A DNA stretch of 6,234 nucleotides from an uncultured Veillonella sp. GTDB taxonomy: Bacteria > Bacillota > Negativicutes > Veillonellales > Veillonellaceae. The position numbers and the translations under genes are program-made. The notes below the pieces were generated by a model. It had not been told where the DNA came from, made no database searches, and was given only the letters and a program-made list of their open reading frames with translations. Positions 1 through 6,234 of this stretch are shown here, piece after piece. Every line of letters begins with the position of its first letter. Position 1 is the stretch's first letter. Location of the stretch: contig CAJZEE010000099.1 in NCBI GenBank assembly GCA_915066865.1, positions 1-6,234 of the forward strand, read 5' to 3'.

Positions 1-90
1 AATTCAAGAACAAACCTTTTTAAATTTTATATAGTTAAAAATGACTGTTATCTGTAAAATACCTATACCGTTTTACATAATAAAAGATAG

Positions 91-134
91 CAAAATAAAA
101 GAACCTCTCTGAAAATAAATCCAGAGAGGTTCTT
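91..134 (-). terminator. Rho-independent terminator after secF
   Basis: Read on the minus strand, bases 134-122 and 111-99 form a perfect 13-bp inverted repeat (AAGAACCTCTCTG / CAGAGAGGTTCTT) around a 10-nt AT-rich loop. It is followed at once by the T-rich run TTATTTT (98-92). The stem starts about 41 nt after the secF stop codon, as expected for the end of the operon. On the plus strand the hairpin is not followed by a T run, so it looks one-directional. It is the only strong hairpin I found between genes in the window. Confidence 0.93.
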
Positions 135-175
135 ATACTTAAATCATTAACACAATAATAATAATTTATAACTTA

Positions 176-1069
176 TTATTGATTACGTACGTCATTTTTA
201 TTGCGGCTCTTCCACATAACCCACAAGGAAGTAGCTACACAGATAGAGGAGTACGCACCGCTAGCAAAGCCGATAATCATGCAAAGAGCAAAGTTCTTTG
301 TAGTATCTCCACCAAATAAATAAAGGGATACACAAGCAAACATAACTGTTGCCAATGTATAGAAACTACGATGAATACTTTGTGTAATAGATGCATTCGC
401 AAGATCTGCAAATGTATCAGAACGCTTGTGAGTATGCGTATTTTCTCGAACACGGTCAAAGATAACTACAGATTCATTCATAGAGTAACCTACAACCGTA
501 AGAATAGCCGCCAAGAAAGACGCATCAATTTCTAATTGGAAATAAGAGAATACACCAAGAACCATAATCAAGTCATGGAAAATAGCAACGAGCGCAGAAA
601 TAGCAACTTTATATTCAAAACGATAAGAAATATATAGCGCTAATGCTGCGAATGCTATAACAAGATTCAATAACGCATGTTCTGTAACTTCGGAACCAAT
701 TACAGCACCTACAGTTTCAATACGTTTAACTGTATTGTTACCAATAGATTTAGTCAAAGATTCAACCACAGCGGCACTTTCACTAGACTCAAGATTGCGT
801 GTACGAATCATTACGTCTTCGCCTGCTGTATCACCAGTAGTATCACCAGAAAGCTGAATTTGTGCATTTTCAAGATTATATTCTTTTAGAACGTCACGAA
901 CTTGACTAACCTCTACAGGTTGATCAAATACAACTTCAACAATCGTACCACCAGTATAATCAATACCAAAGTTAAACCCTTTAGTAAATATGGAAATTAA
1001 GCTGATTATAACGAGTGTGGAGGAAATAGCAAACCACCAACGATGATGTTTAATTACGTCTAATGTCAT
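176..1069 (-). CDS. secF: Protein translocase subunit SecF
   Basis: SecF is an integral membrane protein that pairs with SecD. The pair uses the proton gradient to help pull exported proteins through SecYEG on the outer face of the membrane. The 297-aa product has the full family layout: a first membrane segment at about 11-29, a periplasmic P4 region with GFNFGIDYTGGTIVEV (31-46), and five more membrane segments at about 131-149, 154-176, 184-205, 235-253 and 258-286. The signature AAILTVVGYSMNES followed by VVIFDRVREN covers 187-210, and the conserved basic residue of the next helix is probably Arg234. Most relatives have Asn-Asp where this protein has Asn198-Glu199, a conservative change at a position linked to proton movement. 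The ATG start overlaps the secD stop (ATGA), and AAAGGAGGT lies at the right distance upstream inside secD, so translation is probably coupled. Length is typical of a stand-alone SecF, and SecD is a separate protein, unlike the fused Bacillus SecDF. Confidence 0.97.
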   Translation of the reverse strand: MTLDVIKHHRWWFAISSTLVIISLISIFTKGFNFGIDYTGGTIVEVVFDQPVEVSQVRDVLKEYNLENAQIQLSGDTTGDTAGEDVMIRTRNLESSESAAVVESLTKSIGNNTVKRIETVGAVIGSEVTEHALLNLVIAFAALALYISYRFEYKVAISALVAIFHDLIMVLGVFSYFQLEIDASFLAAILTVVGYSMNESVVIFDRVRENTHTHKRSDTFADLANASITQSIHRSFYTLATVMFACVSLYLFGGDTTKNFALCMIIGFASGAYSSICVATSLWVMWKSRNKNDVRNQ

Positions 1070-2340
1070 TTGCGTTTACCTCCTTTCAAAGATTTAGGTG
1101 CAAATGCGTCAGCACTTGTGCTTGGAGAAATATTCGCACCAAACCAGAATGGATGGTTTGTAAAGTTACAATCAATTAATAAGCGCAATAAGAAATGACT
1201 CACAGTAATCGCTGTAAACATACTTACAACAACACCTACGCCTAAGCTGATAGCAAAGCCTTTTACAGGACCAGATCCTAAAATAGTTAAGATACCAGCT
1301 GTAATGATAACGGATACGTTTGCATCAGTAATTGTGGCTAACGCACGGCTAAAACCTGCTTCCATAGCAACCCGCATAGATTTACCGGAAAATACCTCTT
1401 CCTTGAAACGTTCAAAGATTAGAATATTCGCATCTACCGCAACACCCATGGATAAGATAATACCAGCAATACCTGGCAATGTCATAGTCGCATTAAAGCC
1501 CTTGCCCAACACGAGTAATAAGAGCATAACATATACAAGTAACGCTATATTAGCTACAATGCCAGAAAAACGATATAAAATAACCAAGAAAATCATGATC
1601 ATTGCGATACCAGCACTGAAGGCTACAACAGATTTATCCTTGGAGTCTTGACCCAAAGAAGGACCAACTGTACGCACTTCTAATACATTAATTTTAACAG
1701 GTAATGCACCGGAACGTAATAAAATAGCTAAGTCTTTAGCTTCTTCTAAACTTTGACTACCAGAGATAGTGGCTTTACCACCTGTAATTGCTTGTTGTAC
1801 TACAGGATTAGTCAATTCTTTACCATCCAATGTAATGGCAATACGACGACCAATATTTTTAGATGTTAAATCAGCAAACTTCTTAGCCCCTTCATCACTT
1901 AATTCAATAGCAACGAGTGGTTGTTTATTTTGACCTAACTCTTCTTTCGCATCTTTTAAGTCATCACCAGTCATAACGGTTTGACCTTGGTCGTTTTTAA
2001 ATTCCAAGACCGCTGTTTTACCAATACGTTTAATCGCTTCGTCAGGATCTTTTACACCTGGCAATTCAATGATAATACGACGAGCACCTTCACGTTGTAC
2101 CAATGGTTCAGATAAACCCATTTCATTAATACGACGTTCTAAAATTTGCTTCGCCCGTTCCACTGCATCATTGTCAGCTGTACCAGTCGCAGAGTCCTCT
2201 GCTTCCAATACGATATGCGTACCACCTTGCAAGTCTAGGCCTTGTTTCAAAGAGCCTGCTAATGGTTGAATAAAATACGCAAATAATCCAATGATGGCAG
2301 CAATGACTACTAAAAACTTGATAATAGCTTTACCGTTCAA
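1066..2340 (-). CDS. secD: Protein translocase subunit SecD
   Basis: SecD is the larger partner of SecF in the proton-driven accessory complex of the Sec export channel. The 424-aa product starts with a membrane segment (about 7-24), then has GLDLQGG (34-40) and a periplasmic region to about 235 that includes the P1 fold. Five more membrane segments follow between about 237 and 387. Signature blocks are TLPGIAGIILSMGVAVDAN plus ILIFER (287-311), AGFSRALATITDANVS (328-343) and GPVKGFAISLGVGV (357-370). Asp303 in the VDAN motif matches the membrane aspartate needed for proton use. The protein is shorter than E. coli SecD (615 aa), mainly in the periplasmic part, which is common in Firmicutes and other lineages with a short SecD. 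The start codon is TTG: no in-frame ATG occurs before residue 74, and AAGGGAG lies 8 nt upstream. The C-terminal tail is basic (KSLKGGKRK). Confidence 0.97.
   Translation of the reverse strand: MNGKAIIKFLVVIAAIIGLFAYFIQPLAGSLKQGLDLQGGTHIVLEAEDSATGTADNDAVERAKQILERRINEMGLSEPLVQREGARRIIIELPGVKDPDEAIKRIGKTAVLEFKNDQGQTVMTGDDLKDAKEELGQNKQPLVAIELSDEGAKKFADLTSKNIGRRIAITLDGKELTNPVVQQAITGGKATISGSQSLEEAKDLAILLRSGALPVKINVLEVRTVGPSLGQDSKDKSVVAFSAGIAMIMIFLVILYRFSGIVANIALLVYVMLLLLVLGKGFNATMTLPGIAGIILSMGVAVDANILIFERFKEEVFSGKSMRVAMEAGFSRALATITDANVSVIITAGILTILGSGPVKGFAISLGVGVVVSMFTAITVSHFLLRLLIDCNFTNHPFWFGANISPSTSADAFAPKSLKGGKRK
1078..1086 (-). promoter_or_regulatory. Ribosome-binding site of secF inside secD
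   Basis: The minus strand reads AAAGGAGGT here, a near-perfect Shine-Dalgarno sequence that ends about 8 nt before the secF ATG (1069-1067). It lies within the last codons of secD, whose stop TGA overlaps the secF start. A strong site at a 4-base overlap fits coupled, roughly equal production of SecD and SecF. Confidence 0.85.
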
Positions 2341-2348
2341 AATAGTTG

Positions 2349-2355
2349 CTCCCTT
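2349..2355 (-). promoter_or_regulatory. Ribosome-binding site that fixes the TTG start of secD
   Basis: AAGGGAG on the minus strand ends 8 nt before the TTG at 2340-2338. It sits in the 18-nt gap after the folate gene's stop (2361-2359). The first ATG in frame would remove the first membrane helix and the GLDLQGG motif, so this site together with the TTG is the only sensible start. Confidence 0.75.
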
Positions 2356-2358
2356 CTG

Positions 2359-2925
2359 CTATACACAATGTATAATGCCTTGCTCTGTCACAATTTTACT
2401 CATTCGTTGGTCTAGCTCATCCATCGGGATTGGTGTTTCCCATAATTGTACAGTCCAACATACGCCCATAAATGTACTTGGTGAAAGTTCCTTGAGAAAT
2501 CGATCATAATACCCATTCCCCATTCCCATGCGACCACCTTGACGGTCAAAGCCAGCACCAGGCACTAAAATCAAATCCAAGTCACACGGATCAATAATAT
2601 CGTATGGCTCAGAGGGAATGCGTATATTTAACACACCCCGAGTGATAGATTCTAGAGACTTAAGACGAACTGCAATCATAGTCGTCTTATCAGTACATAC
2701 TGGAACGTATACAGATTTATCATGTTCTAAAGCATGACGAATCACATCGTCTAAATTGGCCTCTTTAGGCATCGCCAAATAGGCCATAATGTTTTTTGCC
2801 GATATATACTCAGGACTATTAACGATTTGATTCGTCAACATCGGCGTCCACGACCTACAATCAGCAACGGATAAAGCAGCGCGCTGAGACTTACACGCCT
2901 GGCGCACTGCTTCCTTTGTATTCAT
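2359..2925 (-). CDS. 5-formyltetrahydrofolate cyclo-ligase (MTHFS family)
   Basis: This cytoplasmic enzyme uses ATP to turn 5-formyl-tetrahydrofolate into 5,10-methenyl-tetrahydrofolate, returning a dead-end folate to one-carbon metabolism. The 188-aa product has the normal family length and motif order. The basic N-terminal helix contains KEAVRQACKSQRAALS (4-19). MAYLAMPKEAN (47-57) includes the probable folate-contacting Glu55. The hallmark glycine-rich block is LILVPGAGFD (118-127) followed by GGRMGMGNGYYDRFL (130-144). The closing region has IVTEQGI (178-184). It sits between yajC and secD with almost no spacing: its ATG shares a base with the yajC stop (TAATG), and secD begins 18 nt after its stop. 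A modest AAGGAAG ribosome site lies 7 nt upstream inside yajC. The gene is called ygfA, fau, yqgN or mthfs in different organisms, so no symbol is given. Folate metabolism has no known direct link to Sec export; shared expression is the likeliest reason for the position. Confidence 0.93.
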   Translation of the reverse strand: MNTKEAVRQACKSQRAALSVADCRSWTPMLTNQIVNSPEYISAKNIMAYLAMPKEANLDDVIRHALEHDKSVYVPVCTDKTTMIAVRLKSLESITRGVLNIRIPSEPYDIIDPCDLDLILVPGAGFDRQGGRMGMGNGYYDRFLKELSPSTFMGVCWTVQLWETPIPMDELDQRMSKIVTEQGIIHCV

Positions 2926-3215
2926 TATTTTTCTTCCTTGTTTTTCTTAGACAGTACGTTAGCAACTGCTGTACGAGCAAATGTTAATTCAACTTTTTCA
3001 GATACCTGTACCTTGACTTTTTCATCATCAAGTTCAACAATTTCGCCATAAATACCACCAATAGTAACGATTTTTTGGCCTTTTTTTAAGCTACCTAACA
3101 AGCTAGCACGCTCTTTTTGTTGTTTCTTTTGTGGACGCCACAGTAAAAAGTAAAAAATTACTACCATTAACAAAATAGGCCAGCTAGTTTGCAAGATTTG
3201 TTGAATATCTCCCAT
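2925..3215 (-). CDS. yajC: Preprotein translocase accessory subunit YajC
   Basis: YajC is a small single-pass membrane protein that associates with SecD and SecF; its exact role in export is not settled. The 96-aa product has the standard layout: a short N-terminus outside, one membrane helix at about 11-26, the basic stop-transfer stretch RPQKKQQKER (27-36), then a small cytoplasmic domain with LKKGQKIVTIGGIYGEIV (43-60), the family signature. The C-terminus is highly charged (SKKNKEEK). The ATG is preceded by TAGGAGGAT with AGGAGG about 5 nt away, one of the best ribosome sites in the window. It is the first gene after the 77-nt gap following tgt, so it may begin a promoter-driven sub-operon. 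Its TAA stop shares a base with the next gene's ATG. Confidence 0.96.
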   Translation of the reverse strand: MGDIQQILQTSWPILLMVVIFYFLLWRPQKKQQKERASLLGSLKKGQKIVTIGGIYGEIVELDDEKVKVQVSEKVELTFARTAVANVLSKKNKEEK

Positions 3216-3253
3216 GTTATCCTCCTAGGTTAATAAATATGTATTTCTTTTCT

Positions 3254-3282
3254 AGTATAGCCACCTAATATAAATTTGACTA
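3254..3282 (-). promoter_or_regulatory. Candidate sigma-A-type promoter upstream of yajC
   Basis: In the only sizeable gap inside the operon, the minus strand has TAGTCA (3282-3277) and TATACT (3259-3254) separated by exactly 17 nt. They match the -35 and -10 consensus hexamers at four and five of six bases. The predicted start, near 3247, would give a leader of about 30 nt containing the yajC ribosome site. No terminator lies between tgt and this point, so it would add to read-through from upstream. In AT-rich DNA such matches arise by chance, so this is a candidate only. Confidence 0.4.
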
Positions 3283-3292
3283 GACTTAATTA

Positions 3293-4408
3293 CTATTTTT
3301 TAAAGCTATCCCAAAATTGCATTCTAAATTGAGGGAACCGATCTTCTAAGATAGCTTGTCTCATTTGACGCATAAACTCTAATAAGAAATAGAGATTATG
3401 ATACGTTACAAGGCGTAATGCCAAAATTTCTTCTGCCTTATATAAGTGACGAATATATGCACGGGAATAATTTTTACATGTATAACATTGGCACCCTTCT
3501 TCTAACGGCCCCCAATCATGAGCAAATTGAGCATTTCGAATATTAAGACGACCATTCCAGGTCATGGCCATCCCATTTCGAGCAACACGAGTTGGATATA
3601 CACAATCAAACATATCAACTCCACGTGCTACACCTTCTACCAGACAATCTGCGGTGCCAACGCCCATCAAATAACGAGCCTTGTTAGTTGGCAATAATGG
3701 CGTAGTATATTCTAAGATTTCATTCATTAAATCATGAGGTTCCCCAACGGATAAACCGCCGATGCTATAACCTTCAAAATCCATAGCTACAAGTTCTTCC
3801 GCACTTTGTTTACGCAAGTCTTTGTACATGCCACCTTGAACGATACCAAACATGCCTTGGCGGTCATGAGCTTTACGAGCCTCTTGGCAACGATGCGCCC
3901 AACGCGTGGTACGCGCCGTAGAGCGTTTCGCATAATTATGATCCGCGGGATACGGAATACATTCGTCAAAAGCCATCGCAATATCAGAACCTAATTGTTC
4001 TTGTACCTTTGTAGCCACTTCAGGAGATAGAAACTGTTTTGATCCATCAATGTGGGATCTAAATGTAACACCATCCTCAGTAATTTTGCGCATATCGCCT
4101 AAACTAAATACTTGGAATCCACCACTATCAGTAAGAATCGCTTGATCCCAATTCATAAATTTATGTAGGCCCCCAGCCTCTTCTATAAGCTCCGGCCCTG
4201 GGCGAAGAAATAAATGATAGGTATTACTCAAAATAACTTGAGAACCCATAGCCTTTAGTTCTTCTGGTGTCATAGTTTTAACTGTCGCTTGCGTGCCTAC
4301 AGGCATAAACATCGGTGTTTGAAAGGTACCATGTGGCGTATGCAATAAACCTGCCCGTGCCCCCGTATGAGGACATGTCTTTTGTAATTCATAAGTAATA
4401 CTCGGCAT
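3293..4408 (-). CDS. tgt: tRNA-guanine(34) transglycosylase
   Basis: Tgt swaps guanine 34 in the anticodon of GUN tRNAs (Asp, Asn, His, Tyr) for the queuosine precursor preQ1. The 371-aa product is full length. Aligning by motif to the Zymomonas enzyme as I recall it, the general base is Asp94 (in LTDSGGFQVFSL) and the nucleophile is Asp268 (in DMFDCVYPTRVARNG). Base-binding residues are Asp148, Gln191 and Gly218. The zinc site is Cys306, Cys308, Cys311 and His337, with the exact C-x-C-x2-C-x25-H spacing. Cys150 and Val221 match the pattern of preQ1-using bacterial enzymes rather than queuine-using ones, in line with queA next door. The ATG is preceded by AGGAGGG that overlaps the queA stop codon, so translation is likely coupled to queA. 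No frameshift or missing residue is visible. Confidence 0.97.
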   Translation of the reverse strand: MPSITYELQKTCPHTGARAGLLHTPHGTFQTPMFMPVGTQATVKTMTPEELKAMGSQVILSNTYHLFLRPGPELIEEAGGLHKFMNWDQAILTDSGGFQVFSLGDMRKITEDGVTFRSHIDGSKQFLSPEVATKVQEQLGSDIAMAFDECIPYPADHNYAKRSTARTTRWAHRCQEARKAHDRQGMFGIVQGGMYKDLRKQSAEELVAMDFEGYSIGGLSVGEPHDLMNEILEYTTPLLPTNKARYLMGVGTADCLVEGVARGVDMFDCVYPTRVARNGMAMTWNGRLNIRNAQFAHDWGPLEEGCQCYTCKNYSRAYIRHLYKAEEILALRLVTYHNLYFLLEFMRQMRQAILEDRFPQFRMQFWDSFKK

Positions 4409-4411
4409 AGT

Positions 4412-4419
4412 CCCTCCTA
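4412..4419 (-). promoter_or_regulatory. Ribosome-binding site of tgt overlapping the queA stop
   Basis: The minus strand reads TAGGAGGG here. The TAG at 4419-4417 is the queA stop codon, and its last two bases are also the first two of AGGAGG. The tgt ATG follows after about 4 nt. A ribosome ending queA therefore covers the tgt start region, an arrangement typical of coupled translation. Confidence 0.8.
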
Positions 4420-5442
4420 ACGTATAAACATAGCATCGCCGAAGCTAAAGAAACGATAACGTTCTTTAACAGCTTCTTCGTAGGCCGCCAAACAGTGTTC
4501 ACGACCAGCTAGTGCACTAATCAACATTAACAATGTAGATTGAGGCAAGTGAAAATTCGTTACCAATGCATCAATCATCTTAAATTTATAGCCAGGATAG
4601 ATAAAAATTTGAGTCCAACCACTCATACCTTGTAATACACCATCATCATTCGTAGCAGACTCAAGAGTACGCACCGATGTAGTACCTACGGCAATGATAC
4701 GAGACCCTTTTTGTTTGGCTGCATTGATTCGATCCGCCGTATCTTGAGGTACAACAAAGAACTCACTATGCATTTCGTGGTCTTCAATAGTCTCTGCCGA
4801 TACAGGTCTAAAGGTGCCAAGTCCAACATGTAAGGTTACAAACTCAAGCTCTACACCTTTAGCTTTAATCTTTTCTAAGAGGTCAGGTGTAAAGTGAAGT
4901 CCTGCAGTTGGTGCCGCAGCAGAGCCTTTCTCCTTAGCATATACCGTTTGATAACGATCTTTATCTTCTAACTTTTCATGAATGTATGGAGGTAATGGCA
5001 TTTCACCAATTTCTTGAATCACATCATCAAACACACCGTTGCATGTGAACTGAATGATACGGCCTCCAAAATCTGTTTTATCTATAATAACTCCACTTAG
5101 GCGGTCATCAAACTCTATAACTTGCCCGATAGGACATTTTTTCCCCGGTTTAACAAGGCATTCCCATCGATTTTCACCACATGGTGTAAGTAGAAGTACC
5201 TCCACCTTGCCACCAGAACCTTGACGATGTCCATATAATCTCGCAGGGATAACCTTTGTATTATTAAATACAAGCACATCTCCTTCATGAAGCTCTTCTA
5301 ATAAATCATAAAAATGTCCTTTATGTTTAACTTCACCACTTACCTTATCTAAGGTTAAAAGCCGTGCTGTATCACGAGGTTCTACAGGATGCTGAGCAAT
5401 CAGTTCCTCTGGCAATTCATAATCAAAATCTGTAACTTTCAT
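4417..5442 (-). CDS. queA: S-adenosylmethionine:tRNA ribosyltransferase-isomerase QueA
   Basis: QueA acts after Tgt. It transfers and rearranges the ribosyl part of S-adenosylmethionine onto preQ1 in tRNA, giving epoxyqueuosine, which another enzyme (QueG or QueH, not in this window) reduces to queuosine. The 341-aa product has the usual length and all family blocks in order: DFDYELPEELIAQ (5-17) with RDTARLL (23-29), LVFNNTKVIPARL (57-69), GEMPLPPYI (146-154), YAKEKGSAAAPTAGLHFT (168-185), LHVGLGTFRPV (204-214), HSEFF (225-229), AVGTTSVRTLES (251-262), the block from IYPGYKFK to ISA (281-310) and YRFFSFGDAMFI (329-340). The ATG has AAGGAT about 5 nt upstream and lies 11 nt after the SpoIID-family gene's stop. 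It precedes tgt by 8 nt, as in the classical queA-tgt pair. Nothing suggests damage. Confidence 0.97.
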   Translation of the reverse strand: MKVTDFDYELPEELIAQHPVEPRDTARLLTLDKVSGEVKHKGHFYDLLEELHEGDVLVFNNTKVIPARLYGHRQGSGGKVEVLLLTPCGENRWECLVKPGKKCPIGQVIEFDDRLSGVIIDKTDFGGRIIQFTCNGVFDDVIQEIGEMPLPPYIHEKLEDKDRYQTVYAKEKGSAAAPTAGLHFTPDLLEKIKAKGVELEFVTLHVGLGTFRPVSAETIEDHEMHSEFFVVPQDTADRINAAKQKGSRIIAVGTTSVRTLESATNDDGVLQGMSGWTQIFIYPGYKFKMIDALVTNFHLPQSTLLMLISALAGREHCLAAYEEAVKERYRFFSFGDAMFIR

Positions 5443-5453
5443 CGTAATCCTTA

Positions 5454-6234
5454 TTAGTACATTTTCTTCAATGTAATGCCACTATAGTAGTGACGCAAAA
5501 TAGTTTGGTAATAATTTGTATCTCCAGGATTAGCGCGCTTTGCCATTTCCGCAGCGCCCCATTGAGACATACCAAGGCCATGACCCCAACCGTGGCCTTT
5601 AATATAAACAGTATCATTCTTGCCAGTAAAGCTATGATAAGCCTTACCCGTGCCTTTAGCAGGATTGTGATTTACATAGAAATCAAACAATGTAGATTTT
5701 AAACCTAAAATGCTACGTAGTGCATCACCATCTACAGTAGTTTTTCCAGAGGTACCTATGAAAGTAGCACTCTTTATACGACCTGATACACCGCGGTCGT
5801 ATGTTTGTTGCCCAGGCTTACCAAGCGGGGTCAACTGAATGCTCTTCAATTTACCTACCCCTTTACTTGCCGCATTAAGTTTACTTTCAAGAGCTTGACG
5901 AGAGGTAGTGACAGTCCAATTCGATGTAGATGTACCAGTACTAAAGTCTTTTACCCCTTTTAAGTATGGCACATCACTGCCCCAAACATTTACACTATCC
6001 TCTGTATAGCCACCTCCATCGGAATGGAACAAGGCATTAATAGGACGTTGATCATAAAGCATAACTATGCCTTTAGTTTTATTTACAGCATTTGTGGTAG
6101 CTTGAGATTCACCACTCACACCACTGTATACTTGATGATCCGTGGAATTGCTCACATCATAAAATTTACCTTTATTTTGTTCCATCGTATGAAGAGCATA
6201 GGTGCGAGCTGCTACGGCTTTATCTCTCAAGAGC
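5454..6234 (-). CDS. SpoIID/LytB-domain protein, 5'-truncated by window edge
   Basis: This is the C-terminal part, about 259 codons, of a SpoIID/LytB-family protein. Spore-forming members are lytic transglycosylases acting on peptidoglycan; others include the amidase enhancer LytB. Numbering from codon 6230-6228, the visible motifs are KAVAARTYAL (4-13), STDHQVYSGV (29-38), ALFHSDGGGYTED (66-78) with VWGSDVPYLKGV (82-93), RSILGLKST (172-180), GHGWGHGLGMSQWGAAEMA (212-230) and ILRHYYSGI (244-252). The TTG at 6230-6228 is an internal leucine codon, not a start: it lies within the family's EALKAQAVAART-like motif, and the frame stays open to the edge. The signal or anchor segment and the usual catalytic glutamate lie at or beyond the edge. 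The visible part has no cysteine, unlike sporulation-type SpoIID proteins, where I recall a cysteine-containing zinc site. A vegetative wall role is more likely than a sporulation role if the host is Veillonella. The TAA stop is 11 nt before queA, so it is probably in the same operon. Confidence 0.9.
   Translation of the reverse strand, partial: LLRDKAVAARTYALHTMEQNKGKFYDVSNSTDHQVYSGVSGESQATTNAVNKTKGIVMLYDQRPINALFHSDGGGYTEDSVNVWGSDVPYLKGVKDFSTGTSTSNWTVTTSRQALESKLNAASKGVGKLKSIQLTPLGKPGQQTYDRGVSGRIKSATFIGTSGKTTVDGDALRSILGLKSTLFDFYVNHNPAKGTGKAYHSFTGKNDTVYIKGHGWGHGLGMSQWGAAEMAKRANPGDTNYYQTILRHYYSGITLKKMY

Noticed and set aside
26..58. Promoter-like TTTACA and TATATA/TATAAA on the minus strand, pointing out of the left edge.
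   Set aside because: The spacing is 19 to 21 nt, longer than the preferred 17, and no downstream gene is visible to support it.
53..77. A 7-bp inverted repeat TGTAAAA / TTTTACA with an 11-nt spacer downstream of the terminator.
   Set aside because: It is short and almost all A/T, so it is easily a chance event in this AT-rich stretch. No gene on either side links it to a regulator, and the hairpin would be weak.
677..889. A 70-codon plus-strand open frame inside secF.
   Set aside because: It is antisense to the SecF periplasmic region, its composition is unlike the real proteins here and no family motif is visible.
1304..1651. A 115-codon open frame on the plus strand inside secD.
   Set aside because: It lies wholly opposite conserved SecD membrane segments, has no good ribosome site and no recognisable motif; it is a shadow of the real gene.
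3787..3994. Overlapping short open frames on both strands inside tgt.
   Set aside because: They lie across conserved tgt catalytic and substrate-binding motifs and show no independent start signal.
6228..6230. The TTG as the true start of the SpoIID-domain protein.
   Set aside because: It falls within the conserved N-terminal motif of the domain and the frame is open upstream to the window edge, so it encodes an internal leucine.
1..6234. A new defence, mobile or other undescribed system.
   Set aside because: Every long open frame with coding character matches a known housekeeping family; there are no direct repeats, transposase remnants, RNA genes or orphan genes to support such a claim.

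Overview
The window carries seven genes, all on the minus strand and all housekeeping. Transcription runs from high to low coordinates: a SpoIID/LytB-domain protein (5' end cut off by the window edge), queA, tgt, yajC, a 5-formyltetrahydrofolate cyclo-ligase gene, secD and secF. A strong intrinsic terminator follows secF. The DNA is AT-rich, start sites carry Bacillus-like AGGAGG ribosome-binding sites, and a SpoIID-family gene sits directly upstream of queA-tgt-yajC-secDF. This combination suggests a Firmicute of the Negativicutes, most likely Veillonella or a close relative. That assignment is my inference from gene order and protein character, not a database result.

Layout in transcription order. 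Bases 6234-5454 hold the SpoIID-domain protein, a probable peptidoglycan-acting enzyme. After 11 nt comes queA (5442-4417), and 8 nt later tgt (4408-3293). These two make queuosine in tRNA: Tgt inserts preQ1 at position 34 and QueA adds the epoxycyclopentanediol precursor. A 77-nt gap (3292-3216) has no terminator but has a plausible sigma-A-type promoter, so the Sec half may be transcribed both from upstream and by itself. Then come yajC (3215-2925), the folate gene (2925-2359, overlapping yajC by one base), secD (2340-1066, TTG start) and secF (1069-176, overlapping secD by four bases as ATGA). The perfect 13-bp hairpin with a T-rich tail at 134-91 ends the operon. Bases 1-90 are AT-rich and hold no gene I can support.

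YajC, SecD and SecF form the accessory membrane complex that helps SecYEG/SecA export proteins using the proton-motive force. The queA-tgt-yajC-secD-secF order is a widely conserved cluster. Here it is modified by the folate gene placed inside the Sec part and by the SpoIID-family gene at the front. I found no mobile element, CRISPR array, RNA gene, frameshift or new defence-like system. The window reads as an ordinary, intact housekeeping operon with a few details worth checking.
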